Shown piece by piece: positions 8,444 to 16,862 of a stretch of 64,000 nt of DNA. Source of the stretch: SYOC01 sp035575235 (GTDB lineage: Bacteria > Desulfobacterota > Binatia > Bin18). Position 1 is the first letter of the stretch, and the number at the start of each line of letters is the position of its first letter. Made by a program: the position numbers and the translations under genes. Below the pieces are notes generated by a model. It was not told the DNA's origin. It saw only the letters and a list, made by a program, of their open reading frames with translations, and searched no databases. The DNA lies in NCBI GenBank assembly GCA_035575235.1, contig DATLYA010000316.1, positions 1 through 64,000 of the forward strand. Reading direction: 5' to 3'.

Positions 8444-8915
8444 CGTCGGCGCCGAGCGATTTGAGCGTATATTTCTCTCCGTTGCTCATGTACACATACG
8501 GATGACCCCAGGGATCAAGAGGAACTTTTTCTAGATAACCATCCGGGTTCCAGTGTGCAGGAATAATGCCCGAGGCTGGTTTGGCGACCAGCGCGTGCAA
8601 GCCTTGGTCGGTGGTCGGGTACGTACTGTTATCGAGTTTATAGAGGTGAAGCGCCTGCTCAATAGCCCGCAGATCAGCCGCCGCTTTCGTCCGTCTCGCC
8701 TCATCCGAACGCCCAATAATTTTGGGAGCAACCAGAGTCACAAGCAGCCCGAGAATAAACACCACCACCATGATTTCGATGAGGGTGAAACCGTACTGCC
8801 GTGATGGTGGAGACGCGCGACAGGCTGCGTCCTGATGTTGCAACGATAAGTGAGAGAAAAAGAGAGAACAGAAAAACGGGAAGGACCAGTTGCCAACCCC
8901 TTGAATCATCCGCAT
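8391..8915 (-). CDS. gspG: type II secretion major pseudopilin G
   Basis: Main subunit of the pseudopilus, 174 residues. The signal YGFTLIEIMVVVFILGLLVTLVAP and the C-terminal DPWGHPYVYMSNG / GADGEEGGEGKYADI calcium-loop region are hallmark GspG features. The start at 8915 is backed by a strong AGGAGGTGTTGGG Shine-Dalgarno, so the 42-residue leader, longer than the usual 6-20, appears genuine; a TTG at codon 25 is a weaker alternative. It lies 50 bp downstream of gspF. Confidence 0.92.
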   Translation of the reverse strand: MRMIQGVGNWSFPFFCSLFFSHLSLQHQDAACRASPPSRQYGFTLIEIMVVVFILGLLVTLVAPKIIGRSDEARRTKAAADLRAIEQALHLYKLDNSTYPTTDQGLHALVAKPASGIIPAHWNPDGYLEKVPLDPWGHPYVYMSNGEKYTLKSLGADGEEGGEGKYADIDSRDL

Positions 8916-8965
8916 CCCAACACCTCCTCATCCAGTCATTAATTTAGCAAGGGCCTGGCGGGTCT

Positions 8966-10195
8966 TCAATGGACCAACTGATTTAGCTGAAAGATTGGCA
9001 GGAGGATAGCTAACACGATAAACAGAACAACGCCGCCCATGACCAGGATAGTTAGCGGCTCCAGAATGCTCGTGAGCCGCGCCAGCGTGGCGGCGACTTC
9101 ATCATCGTAGGCATCCGCTGCTCGGTTGAGCATGTGCTCCAACTCGCCGCTGCGTTCGCCGACTGCGATCATTTGCAGAAATAAACCGGGAAAGACGCCG
9201 CTGCGCTTAAGCGGGGCGGCAAGACTTTCGCCTTCTTGGACATTCGTCCGCGCCTCTTCCAGGGCGCGGCGGAGGAGGACATTGCTGACTAACTGGGTGA
9301 CAATCCCGAGCGCTGTGAGAATCGGCACGCCGCTGGCCAGCAAGGTTCCCAAGGTGCGCGCCACTCTAGCGATGTTCAAGCGCTGAATGAGCCGGCCATA
9401 CCATGGTAAGCGCAGCGCCACACGATCCCACCAGAGCCGTCCCGCAGGAGCGCGTAACAGGCGGGAGACCAGGAGCATCCCACTGGCGCCGATCAGAGCC
9501 AGTTCCCACCACTGGTCGGCAAGAAAGGAGGAAAGGCTAATCAGGATCTGTGTGGCCAAGGGCAGCGCTTGCCCAGTCTCGCTGAAAATCTGCGTGACTT
9601 GGGGAATGACATAGGCAAGAAGAAAGAGCAAAATGGCGCCGGCGACACACACCATCAGGAGAGGATAGGTCAGAGCCGCCTGGACGGTGCTGCGCAGGCG
9701 CGCTTGACCCTCGGTGTAATCCGCCAGGCGGGACAACACAGCGTCGAGCGCGCCGCTCTCTTCTCCCGAGCGCACCATGTTGACATAAATCGAGGAGAAA
9801 ATGCGCGGGTGGGCGTGCAGGGCGTCCGCCAGAGCATGACCTTCGCGCACTTGTTGGCGAACATGCGCAAGCGCGCGCTTGAGCGCGGTGCGCTCCACTT
9901 GCTCACCGAGCGTTTCCAGGCATTCGATGAGCGGCAGCCCGGCGCCGGTCAATGTGGCCAGCTGGCGGGTGAAGAGCGCCAGCTCTTGTACGGGAACCCG
10001 TTCAAATAGAGATGAAGCCGCCGTGGCGACGTCTGTGGCGGGCTGGGAGCGCCGGGAGATTTCCTCATCGATCGCAGTGGGAAAGACGCCAGACCGACGC
10101 AACGACAGGCGAGCGCTAGCCGGACTCTCAGCATCGAGCACGCCTGAAACGGGTCGTCCTTGTGCGGTCAGTCCTTTGTAAGTGTAGACAGGCAT
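8966..10195 (-). CDS. gspF: type II secretion platform protein F
   Basis: Polytopic inner-membrane platform protein, 409 residues, the normal length. It begins MPVYTYKGLTAQGRPVSGVLDAES, the conserved N terminus of GspF/PilC, and contains two T2SSF domains (about 75-195 and 278-400). Each has the LIECLE / ILTALG and the ESLAAPLKRSGVFPGLF type segments, and each ends in a transmembrane helix; the last one is VLFIVLAILLPIFQ. It contacts GspE, GspL and GspM. The 144 bp between gspE and gspF hold an octamer repeat with inverted arms rather than a simple spacer. Confidence 0.93.
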   Translation of the reverse strand: MPVYTYKGLTAQGRPVSGVLDAESPASARLSLRRSGVFPTAIDEEISRRSQPATDVATAASSLFERVPVQELALFTRQLATLTGAGLPLIECLETLGEQVERTALKRALAHVRQQVREGHALADALHAHPRIFSSIYVNMVRSGEESGALDAVLSRLADYTEGQARLRSTVQAALTYPLLMVCVAGAILLFLLAYVIPQVTQIFSETGQALPLATQILISLSSFLADQWWELALIGASGMLLVSRLLRAPAGRLWWDRVALRLPWYGRLIQRLNIARVARTLGTLLASGVPILTALGIVTQLVSNVLLRRALEEARTNVQEGESLAAPLKRSGVFPGLFLQMIAVGERSGELEHMLNRAADAYDDEVAATLARLTSILEPLTILVMGGVVLFIVLAILLPIFQLNQLVH

Positions 10196-10203
10196 ATGGA
10201 AAG

Positions 10204-10350
10204 AAACGGAGAAGCGGGGAACCTCTGGCAGAGGAAACGGGAAATCGGAGAGAGAATGCTCGAGTTTTTCTGTCGCCGTTTCTCCGGCTCGTTCTTAAAA
10301 ATCTCCGATGCTCCTCCTCCCCGATTCCCCGTTTCCTCCTCAGAGGAGTT
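10204..10350. repeat. octamer array with inverted arms between gspE and gspF
   Basis: Left arm AAACGGAG, AAGCGGGG, then AACGGGAA, ATCGGAGA; right arm ATGCTCCT, CCTCCCCG, ATTCCCCG, TTTCCTCC running into the end of gspE. Confidence 0.8.
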
Positions 10351-12043
10351 CCTCCTGTGTAACTCGCAGCACTTCCTCGACCGTGGTGACGCCCGCCAGC
10401 ACTTTCCCGGCGCCGTCGTCACGGAGGGTGTGCATACCCTCTGCGCACGCCGCTCGCCGGATGGCCGCGGCGTCGGCTCTCTGCATCACTAATGCGCGCA
10501 GGGAATCATTCAGTAATAACAGTTCGTGAATACCCGTGCGTCCGCGATAGCCTTTCTGATTGCACGTCTCACATCCTGGGCCAGGGCGGTAAAAGGGACG
10601 CTCGCCACCCGCGTCTGGGGTAAGCCCGATTTCGCTTATCTCCTGCGCTGTCGGCGTGTATGCGTGACGGCACTCGGCACACACGCGCCGCACCAGCCGT
10701 TGCGCCATCACGCCGAGCAGTGATGAAGACACCAGAAACGGTTCGATGCCCATGTCCAACAGGCGAGAGACGGCGCCGAACGAGTCGTTGGTGTGCAGGG
10801 TGGAAAACACCAGGTGTCCAGTCAGCGCCGCTTGAATAGCGATCTCGGCGGTCTCACCATCGCGAATCTCGCCAATCATGATAACGTCCGGGTCCTGCCG
10901 CAAGATAGAGCGCAGCCCGGCAGCAAAGGTCAAATCAATCTTTGGATTAACTTGCATCTGACCGATGCCGCGCAACTGGTATTCGATTGGATCTTCAATG
11001 GTGATGATATTCTTGTCACTCGTGTTGATTTTGCTCAGGGCTGCGTACAAGGTGGTCGTTTTTCCAGAGCCGGTAGGACCGGTGACAAGAATGATGCCAT
11101 GACTCTGGCGGATTAAGCGGTTAACCTGCGTCAGGTTATGCCCGCTTAACCCAAGCTCCTCCAGACCAAGTAGTGCAGCGGAGCGATCGAGCAACCGCAG
11201 CACCACCCGTTCGCCGAAGGCAGTGGGAATGACCGACACGCGAATATCGATGTCCTTGCCTGCGACCCTCAGCCGGATGCGACCATCCTGAGGCAAGCGC
11301 TTTTCCGCAATATTGAGTCCCGCCAGAATTTTGATGCGCGAGATAAGCAACGGCTGAATCGCTTTAGGCGGCGTGATGTGATCATAGAGCAGGCCGTCTA
11401 CACGGAAACGAATCAGTAATTCTTGTTCGAACGGTTCGATGTGAATGTCGCTCGCGCGCTCCTTGACTGCCTGCGCCAGAAGCGCATTGACCAGGCGAAT
11501 GATCGGCGCTTCATCATCGGCTTCCAACAGGTCGCGCGGTTCTTGCCACGCTGCACTATCGAGGTCAAGCGTTGTTTCATCAAACGTATCAAGCAATTCT
11601 TGAGTCGATTGGCCTGCCTGATCATAGGCTTGCGCTAGTGCATCCTGGAGCCGCGGTTTGGGAACTACAACTGGCTCGATAGCAGCGCCAAGCAGAAGGC
11701 GAAGGTCGTCTATGGCGTGAATCTTCTGAGGATCGGCAATCGCGACAGTCACGACGCCATCCTGCCGGGTGAGCGGCAGCAGTTGATGCTGTCTCGCGAA
11801 TGCTAATGGGACCCGAGCCAGCAGAGCGCCGACATCCGCATCCAGCGTGACAACTTCGCTATAGGGAAGTCCATAATATGTTGCCAGGATGCGCGCCCAC
11901 GTCGAGGGACTCAAGGCGCCAAGTTCATGAAGGACATCGCCGAGCGATTGCTCAGCCTTCACGCGCTCTTTCGCTTTTGCCAGAAGATCGGCAGGGACCC
12001 CTGCCTCTTGGAGCAGAATGTCATCCACAGACCGCACCACCAT
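10340..12043 (-). CDS. gspE: type II secretion ATPase E
   Basis: Cytoplasmic hexameric ATPase that drives pseudopilus assembly, 567 residues. In order it has an N-terminal MshEN-like domain (about 1-150), the N2 domain, Walker A GPTGSGKTTT with Lys328, an Asp box, Walker B (DVIMIGEIRDGETAE), a His box (GHLVFSTLHTND) and a zinc-binding four-cysteine module (CAEC and CETCNQKGYRGR). The start is supported by AAGGTGAGG placed 5 bp before the ATG. It is the first gene of the operon; gspC and gspD are not beside it. A sigma-70-like promoter lies about 80 bp upstream. Confidence 0.95.
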   Translation of the reverse strand: MVVRSVDDILLQEAGVPADLLAKAKERVKAEQSLGDVLHELGALSPSTWARILATYYGLPYSEVVTLDADVGALLARVPLAFARQHQLLPLTRQDGVVTVAIADPQKIHAIDDLRLLLGAAIEPVVVPKPRLQDALAQAYDQAGQSTQELLDTFDETTLDLDSAAWQEPRDLLEADDEAPIIRLVNALLAQAVKERASDIHIEPFEQELLIRFRVDGLLYDHITPPKAIQPLLISRIKILAGLNIAEKRLPQDGRIRLRVAGKDIDIRVSVIPTAFGERVVLRLLDRSAALLGLEELGLSGHNLTQVNRLIRQSHGIILVTGPTGSGKTTTLYAALSKINTSDKNIITIEDPIEYQLRGIGQMQVNPKIDLTFAAGLRSILRQDPDVIMIGEIRDGETAEIAIQAALTGHLVFSTLHTNDSFGAVSRLLDMGIEPFLVSSSLLGVMAQRLVRRVCAECRHAYTPTAQEISEIGLTPDAGGERPFYRPGPGCETCNQKGYRGRTGIHELLLLNDSLRALVMQRADAAAIRRAACAEGMHTLRDDGAGKVLAGVTTVEEVLRVTQEELL

Positions 12044-12117
12044 CGCCGCCTCACCTTGGCGGCAATGGTAACATATGTTGTGCGGCTGAAAAAGGCGGCG
12101 AGGCGTTTGGCGTCCAT
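11959..12117 (-). pseudogene. fragment resembling the 5' end of a class III cyclase gene, upstream of and overlapping gspE
   Basis: A 52-codon frame starts at an ATG placed 7 bp after the -10 box of the gspE promoter. It begins MDAKRLAAFFSR, which resembles ERKLAAILSAD near the start of the complete cyclase at 14426-16855. The 22 bp spanning the start codon and -10 box (12112-12133) are identical to those of that gene (16850-16871). After about a dozen codons the similarity stops and the frame runs out of phase into gspE. The reading is a duplicated cyclase promoter with a decayed gene start that now serves gspE; a functional leader peptide is possible but unsupported. Confidence 0.4.
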
Positions 12118-12124
12118 CGGCGCG

Positions 12125-12155
12125 ATTATCCTGGAGATGGAGCGGTGGCTGTCAC
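12125..12155 (-). promoter_or_regulatory. sigma-70-like promoter for the gsp operon
   Basis: On the minus strand, GTGACA (12150-12155), a 19-bp spacer and GATAAT (12125-12130). It shares the -10 region and flanks with the promoter at 16863-16892. Confidence 0.5.
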
Positions 12156-12172
12156 CTGAAAGAAAAGCAAGC

Positions 12173-12229
12173 AGGGTGCACTGGCCACCGGCATGGTGTC
12201 CCGACTCTGTGGCGCGCGGAGCGCACCCT
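12173..12229. repeat. inverted repeat, AGGGTGC family, copy 1
   Basis: AGGGTGC (12173-12179) and GCACCCT (12223-12229) bound a segment that contains TGTGGCGCGC. A related element (16901-16964) sits at the same distance upstream of the cyclase promoter, so repeat and promoter appear to have been copied together. Confidence 0.5.
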
Positions 12230-12255
12230 CCTTTTGTCGAATAACAGAGAGAACG

Positions 12256-13362
12256 TCAGTTGAGCCCATACAGGCGCACGACGTTGCCGCCAACGATTTT
12301 CTCCACGTCGTGCGCCGGGATATCTTTGAACGCCTGAGCAATCAGCTCGCGGGACCGGGGCCAGGGCGAGTCCGTATGCGGATAGTCCGACGACCAGAGG
12401 ATGTTCTCCGCGCCGAAGATCGCGCGGGTGAAGGGCACGTTGGTGGTTTCGAACTGAAACGTCGCCACCACGTTGCGCTTGATGTACTCACTAGGCAACA
12501 TCGGCAGCGTCAGCCCTTCAAAATGCCGCAACCGATCATAGGCGTGGTCCAACCGATACATGAAATGCGGAAGCCAGGAGATGTCGTTTTCCGCAGAGAC
12601 CAGTTTCAGCCGTGGGAAGCGTTCGGGCACGCCGCCGATGATCAAGTCAGCAAAAGTGAGTTGGATTTCTTGCGGCAAGCGCATGTACCGTTGCAGCACC
12701 CGGCGGGGATCGAATTGCACTCCCCCACGGCCGGTCAGGATATGGAGACTCAAGGGCATCTGCAGGTCTTGAGCCGAGGCCCAAAACGGGTCATACTCCT
12801 GCGAGCTGTACGGACGGTCCTCAGGAGGCGCTCCCCAGATCAAGGCCCCGCGCAGGCCTTTCCTGGCGATCCGTTCTAACTCCACCACGGCCGCCGGAAT
12901 ATCCTCCAGGGAAATCACCCCAAGGCCGATGAGTCGCTGGGGGTTGTAGCTGCAATACTCGGCCGCCCAATCATTAAAGGCGCGAAAACAGGCGGCCCTG
13001 AGTTCGGCGTCGTCGAGGCCGAACAACAGCATCCCCATCGAGGTGTACAGGGCTTCGGCGCTGACCCCGTCGGCATCTTGCTCTTTCAGCCGTTCCGCCG
13101 GGTCCCACACGCTTTTCGGCGCTACCTCAAAGCCTTTCTTGCGGTGTTGCGGAAGTTCTTCGGCAGTCTTGCCTGAGCCGAAGAACCCGGCAACCGGCAC
13201 GGGAGTGATGTTTTCACAAACAAAGAACTCGCCTTCTTGCCCATTATGACCACGAACCGTGTGCGGCGCCCGATTGCGAAATTTCTGGTCCATACGCTCG
13301 GCCCACATCGTCGGAGGTTCAACGAAATGGGAGTCCGCTGAAATGATGCGATACGCTGTCAT
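12256..13362 (-). CDS. amidohydrolase family protein (PF04909 type)
   Basis: TIM-barrel metal-dependent hydrolase or decarboxylase, 368 residues. The N terminus RIISADSHFVEPP holds the first metal motif (Asp10, His12); LSLHILTG in the middle gives the barrel histidine, and SSDYPHTDSPWPRS near the C terminus gives the catalytic Asp. The same SxDSHxVEPP and DYPHxDSxWPxS signatures occur in the protein at 60827-61981 and partly at 63689, so it is one of three paralogues in the window. Such proteins act on carboxylated rings, lactones or amides; the substrate cannot be deduced. Its start codon overlaps the stop of a 29-codon remnant upstream (ATGA). Confidence 0.82.
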   Translation of the reverse strand: MTAYRIISADSHFVEPPTMWAERMDQKFRNRAPHTVRGHNGQEGEFFVCENITPVPVAGFFGSGKTAEELPQHRKKGFEVAPKSVWDPAERLKEQDADGVSAEALYTSMGMLLFGLDDAELRAACFRAFNDWAAEYCSYNPQRLIGLGVISLEDIPAAVVELERIARKGLRGALIWGAPPEDRPYSSQEYDPFWASAQDLQMPLSLHILTGRGGVQFDPRRVLQRYMRLPQEIQLTFADLIIGGVPERFPRLKLVSAENDISWLPHFMYRLDHAYDRLRHFEGLTLPMLPSEYIKRNVVATFQFETTNVPFTRAIFGAENILWSSDYPHTDSPWPRSRELIAQAFKDIPAHDVEKIVGGNVVRLYGLN

Positions 13363-13448
13363 CGTACACCCTCCTTTCCTTTGAAGGCGGGCATGCGTAA
13401 GCCGTCAACGCTCGTGCCGTTTTTGAGCAACAGATCGTAATCCGCCAT
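13359..13448 (-). pseudogene. truncated start of a D-aminoacylase-type amidohydrolase
   Basis: A 29-codon frame, preceded by a strong AAAAGGAGGGG ribosome site, encodes MADYDLLLKNGTSVDG and then ends. This matches the first 16 or so residues of N-acyl-D-amino-acid deacylases; the complete paralogue at 29533-31218 begins MTYDLLIRNGTVVDG. The stop overlaps the start of the downstream amidohydrolase as ATGA. The remnant therefore still provides a ribosome-loading site for that gene. It could be a decayed gene, or a short leader kept for translational coupling. Confidence 0.55.
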
Positions 13449-13727
13449 GAGAACCCCTCCTTTTGGCTCGAATGAGCCGGTAAAGTCAGTACGATGTACT
13501 GAGTGATGAGTTCTGAGGCTGAGCCCGTGGGTGCGCTTTAACGAAGCAGGCCACAGGTCGCTGACTGAACAACGGACTCACACCTCGCGTCCGCCGCTAA
13601 TTTCCCCGCGCCCTTTGTAGCACTATCGCCTGCCGAGTGGAACAGCGCAGATGGTGCGCAGGTGCACCCGACGAGTTGATGCCGTTATTTTCAGTCTCCG
13701 CCTGGGAACGCAAGGTTATAACGGGAG
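13449..13727. other. intergenic region with one heptamer array
   Basis: Apart from four degenerate heptamers at 13496-13523 (GTACTGA, GTGATGA, GTTCTGA, GGCTGAG) nothing gene-like was found. It should contain the promoter of the amidohydrolase and the end of the toxin-antitoxin operon. Confidence 0.5.
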
Positions 13728-14108
13728 CTACACCAGGCTCTCGACTTCACGAAGAATAGCAATCAGGTCAGGAGCCTGGGAGGCCATAACCTTGTCCTCA
13801 CTGCCTTCGTGTTTGTGATGCGGATAGGTTGGTAAATTCAAGCGTTTGTGGTGTCCCGTATTGTCGTAACGAAAAATTAACGCCTTCCCTGCCGTCATGT
13901 ATTGGTACACATACATCAAACGGTCGATGGTCAATTCGGTGTCAACGACCTCACGAAAGTGCAGGACTGATCCATCAATAAAGTACAAATCGCCACGGAG
14001 CAAACCTTCATGCGTCCCACGTTTGTCATACGTGACATTCGACGCTTGGAGCACGCGGCAGGTTGCGAAGGCGTCGCGGAGCTGTTGGAAGTAGGTCTCA
14101 ACAGACAA
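13728..14108 (-). CDS. TumE-family toxin (formerly DUF6516)
   Basis: Toxin-like protein of about 126 residues. The segment YDKRGTHEGLLRGDLYFIDGSVLHFREVV, the following MYVYQYMTAGKALIFRYDNTGHH and the closing YPHHKHEGSEDKV are the conserved core of the TumE family. No ATG fits the family length. The frame is open to 14183, but the protein most likely starts at the TTG at 14108 (or the adjacent ATT), overlapping the last 11 bp of the upstream antitoxin gene. That gives SVETYFQQL at the N terminus, as in relatives. A non-ATG start with overlap would keep toxin synthesis below that of the antitoxin. Confidence 0.78.
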   Translation of the reverse strand: MSVETYFQQLRDAFATCRVLQASNVTYDKRGTHEGLLRGDLYFIDGSVLHFREVVDTELTIDRLMYVYQYMTAGKALIFRYDNTGHHKRLNLPTYPHHKHEGSEDKVMASQAPDLIAILREVESLV

Positions 14109-14388
14109 AATGGATCTCTCGCACTGTTTCCGCCTTCTCACGTAGGCGAACAAGTAGGCGGTACTCCCCAATCCATTCGTCAAACTCTAAAGTTTCCGCT
14201 AGCTCATCGTTCTCGTAGCGTGCGATAAACTCTGCAGTGTTCATCTGGTATTTTTGCTCAAAGTCGTTCAGGTGTTGTTCCGTCCGTTGAATAGCGGCCT
14301 CTAGAGAGTTAAGTTCCTTGGCTAAGGCGGCTTCCACTAACGGCTGCAAGGGGTAGTTACGTGGGGATTCCAGAGTCAAGGTTGCCAT
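14098..14388 (-). CDS. TumA-like antitoxin partner
   Basis: Acidic, almost entirely helical protein of 96 residues, encoded directly upstream of and overlapping the TumE-like gene, the arrangement of the TumE/TumA pairs. The N-terminal third (LESPRNYPLQPLVEAALAKEL) resembles a short DNA-binding or dimerisation segment; the rest is a Glu-rich coiled helix (EAAIQRTEQHLNDFEQKY) with EFIARYENDEL, expected to wrap the toxin. Recognition comes from the neighbour more than from sequence. Confidence 0.65.
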   Translation of the reverse strand: MATLTLESPRNYPLQPLVEAALAKELNSLEAAIQRTEQHLNDFEQKYQMNTAEFIARYENDELAETLEFDEWIGEYRLLVRLREKAETVREIHFVC

Positions 14389-14425
14389 AGCGTTTCCTCT
14401 CTTTCCTTCTGCGGCAATTCACTCT

Positions 14426-16855
14426 TCACTTCAACCCCGCCTTGCGCAGCGCTGCGACATGCCGCTCTAGCATTGCCGGGTCTTTGATGGGAACTCTCTC
14501 TTTGTGCACTTCTAGAGAAAACTTGGGATTGAGCCGCAGCACCTCCGCCGCCTCGGCGTGAGCCTCTGCGTCTTTGCCTAACTCGCTGTAGACCGCTGAC
14601 AGGGTCAGATGAGCGCCAAGGATGTTGGGGTAGTGGATGAGATATTGCTTCACAGGGGCAATCGCCTCCTCAGGCCGCCCGGCCAGGGAATAGGCGACGC
14701 CTACAGAGGACAGGTGCTGATCTGCCACGCCAGAATTCTGGAGATGCAACGCCCGCTCTACCATCCCAAGAGCTTCTTCCGACTTGCCTGCCCGGCTTAA
14801 GGTCTCAGCCAGAAGCGCATAGCCGCCAGCTCCGTTGGGGTTGAGCGTAGTGGCCAGCTCCATCTCCGCAAGGGCTTGCTCATATTGCTTTTGCCACAGA
14901 TAGACAGAGCCCAAGCTCAAGTGACTCGGAGGGGAGGAATCATTGAGGGCGAGGGGCCGTTGCGCCGCAGCCAATGCGTACTCCAACGTTTGAGAGTCCG
15001 TATCCTGTTGAGAGGCCCACTGCTGCAGGTAACAGGTAGCCAGGATAGCGTAGTACGCCGTAAGAGTAGGACCTCGGCTGAGGGCTTCTTTCAGCGCGGC
15101 GACCGCCTCGGTATACCGCCCGATCAAGCTGTAGGTCCAGCCCAAGTCTCCTATATAGAAGGGTGGGTAGTGGGGGTTGAGCCGCATGGCCCGCTCCATC
15201 AGCGGCACGGCTTCGGCCGGCCTACCCGCGAAGGTCAGTACAGCTCCTTGTCGGTTGGAGCTGAGAGCATTGTTGGGATCGAGGGCGATCGCCCGCTCCC
15301 CTTCCGCTATGGCTTGGTCATACTGCCGGCGCTGGGCGTAGACTTGGCTCAAGAGCGAATGAGCTCCCGGCAGCGAGTCGTCCAGCGCCAGGGCCTGTTG
15401 CGCCAGCGCCAAGGCACGCTCTAGGTTCTGAAGATCAGCGCTCCAGCGCCAGAGCCATTCCAGCAAATAGGTGATGCCCAACAACACGTACGCATCTGCA
15501 TATTGCGGGTCCAGCGCAATGGCTCTCTCAAGCATCTGCCGCGCTTGGGCATTTCCTTCCTGCGTGGTGCGCAAAAAATACTCCAACCCGCGCAAGTGAT
15601 AGTCATACGCTTCCAGGTTGTCGGTGTGTTTGCGCACGAGGAACCCTTGCTCTTGCAATGTGAGCTGCAGCTTCAGCGTCGTCACGATCTTCTGCACGAT
15701 CTCGTCTTGCAGGGCAAAGATGTCCTTGAAGGGGCGGTCGAAGCGTTCAGACCATAGATGTTCGCCTGTCGTGGCGTCGATCAACTGGACCACAATGCGC
15801 ACCTGCTCGCCCGCTTTCTGGACACTGCCCTCCAGGACATACCGCACCCCCAACTCACGCCCTACCTCTTGGACGTTGATCGCTTTCCCTTTGTAGGTAA
15901 ACGCCGTGTTGCGGGCGATGACAAAGAGGCTGGAAATACGGGAGAGATCGCTGGTCAGCACTTCGGTAATGCCGTTACTGAAGTAGTCCTGCTCGGGCTC
16001 TTTGCTCATGTTGTCAAAGGGTAGAATGACGATGGAGGGCTTGTCCGGCAACGACAGCTTCGCCTCTCCAGTCCTGAGTGCTGAGGGCTGAGTGCTGAGT
16101 GAGAATTGGGTGTTAGGTGTTGGGTGTTGGGTGTTAGGGAAAAATAAGGGGAGGTAGCGAACGGCGACAAGTATGGCTACGGAGAACGCCAGTCCTGCCA
16201 CTGTCGCCCAGGACGCAAGACGCACCCTCCTTTTCGTTGAACCTTGAATCTTGAACCTTGAACTTTCTTGGTCTTCAATTTTTGCCTTTTGATTTTCTTC
16301 GCCTTCCCAGCGCACCCGGTAGGTCCGCACCGGCTTCTTGATGTTCTTGACGGTCTGCTCGCCCAGGTCTTCATACTGTAATGACAGCTTGTTCTCAATT
16401 TGGTCGTACACTGATCCTGCAAGACAAATCCCACCAGGGTCGGCCAAGCCCTCTAAACGGGCGGCGATGTTGACGCCGTCCCCATAGATGGTGTCCCCTT
16501 CGAGCAGCACATCGCCCAGGTTAATGCCAATGCGAAAGACCATCTGTCGTTCAGGCGGCAACGGCGCATTTTCCGTTTTAACTCTGCTCTGGATAGCGAC
16601 CGCACACTGCACGGCGTCAACTACGCTGGCGAACTCGGCCAGCACGCCATCGCCGGCCGTGCCCACGATGCGGCCATGATGCTGGGCGATGAGGGCGTCA
16701 ATAATGACTCGATAAGCGGTGAGGGTGCGCAGGGCGCCGACTTCATCCTCACCCATCAGGCGACTGTAGCCGGCGACGTCAGCGCTCAAGATAGCGGCCA
16801 GTTTGCGTTCTGTGCCGACGGCCGTTGGCCGCGCTGTGGATTCTTTGGGGTCCAT
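14426..16855 (-). CDS. class III adenylate/guanylate cyclase with membrane helix, FlgO/TolB-N-like domain and TPRs
   Basis: Protein of 809 residues. In order: a class III cyclase domain (about 17-190; LAAILSADVAGYSRLMGEDE, TAGDGVLAEF, GINLGDV, GDGVNIAARLE), a linker, one transmembrane helix (about 213-240), a FlgO/TolB-N-like periplasmic domain (about 275-410; SIVILPFDNMSKEPEQDYF, SVQKAGEQVRI) and about nine TPR repeats. This layout is common in Deltaproteobacteria and rhizobia. The two metal Asp of the cyclase core appear present. Both linkers next to the membrane helix are written by heptamer arrays (16237-16264 and 16071-16133), giving low-complexity peptides such as NTQHPTPNTQ. The -10 box ends 7 bp before the ATG, so the mRNA is probably leaderless. 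Confidence 0.9.
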   Translation of the reverse strand: MDPKESTARPTAVGTERKLAAILSADVAGYSRLMGEDEVGALRTLTAYRVIIDALIAQHHGRIVGTAGDGVLAEFASVVDAVQCAVAIQSRVKTENAPLPPERQMVFRIGINLGDVLLEGDTIYGDGVNIAARLEGLADPGGICLAGSVYDQIENKLSLQYEDLGEQTVKNIKKPVRTYRVRWEGEENQKAKIEDQESSRFKIQGSTKRRVRLASWATVAGLAFSVAILVAVRYLPLFFPNTQHPTPNTQFSLSTQPSALRTGEAKLSLPDKPSIVILPFDNMSKEPEQDYFSNGITEVLTSDLSRISSLFVIARNTAFTYKGKAINVQEVGRELGVRYVLEGSVQKAGEQVRIVVQLIDATTGEHLWSERFDRPFKDIFALQDEIVQKIVTTLKLQLTLQEQGFLVRKHTDNLEAYDYHLRGLEYFLRTTQEGNAQARQMLERAIALDPQYADAYVLLGITYLLEWLWRWSADLQNLERALALAQQALALDDSLPGAHSLLSQVYAQRRQYDQAIAEGERAIALDPNNALSSNRQGAVLTFAGRPAEAVPLMERAMRLNPHYPPFYIGDLGWTYSLIGRYTEAVAALKEALSRGPTLTAYYAILATCYLQQWASQQDTDSQTLEYALAAAQRPLALNDSSPPSHLSLGSVYLWQKQYEQALAEMELATTLNPNGAGGYALLAETLSRAGKSEEALGMVERALHLQNSGVADQHLSSVGVAYSLAGRPEEAIAPVKQYLIHYPNILGAHLTLSAVYSELGKDAEAHAEAAEVLRLNPKFSLEVHKERVPIKDPAMLERHVAALRKAGLK
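16071..16133. repeat. nine heptamers inside the cyclase gene
   Basis: GTCCTGA, GTGCTGA, GGGCTGA, GTGCTGA, GTGAGAA, then TTGGGTG, TTAGGTG, TTGGGTG, TTGGGTG. Two consensus types follow each other without a break in phase. Confidence 0.9.
16237..16299. repeat. second heptamer array inside the cyclase gene
   Basis: TTGAACC, TTGAATC, TTGAACC, TTGAACT are clear (16237-16264); the following units to 16299 are degenerate. It codes the linker before the membrane helix. Confidence 0.8.
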
Positions 16856-16862
16856 CGGCGCG

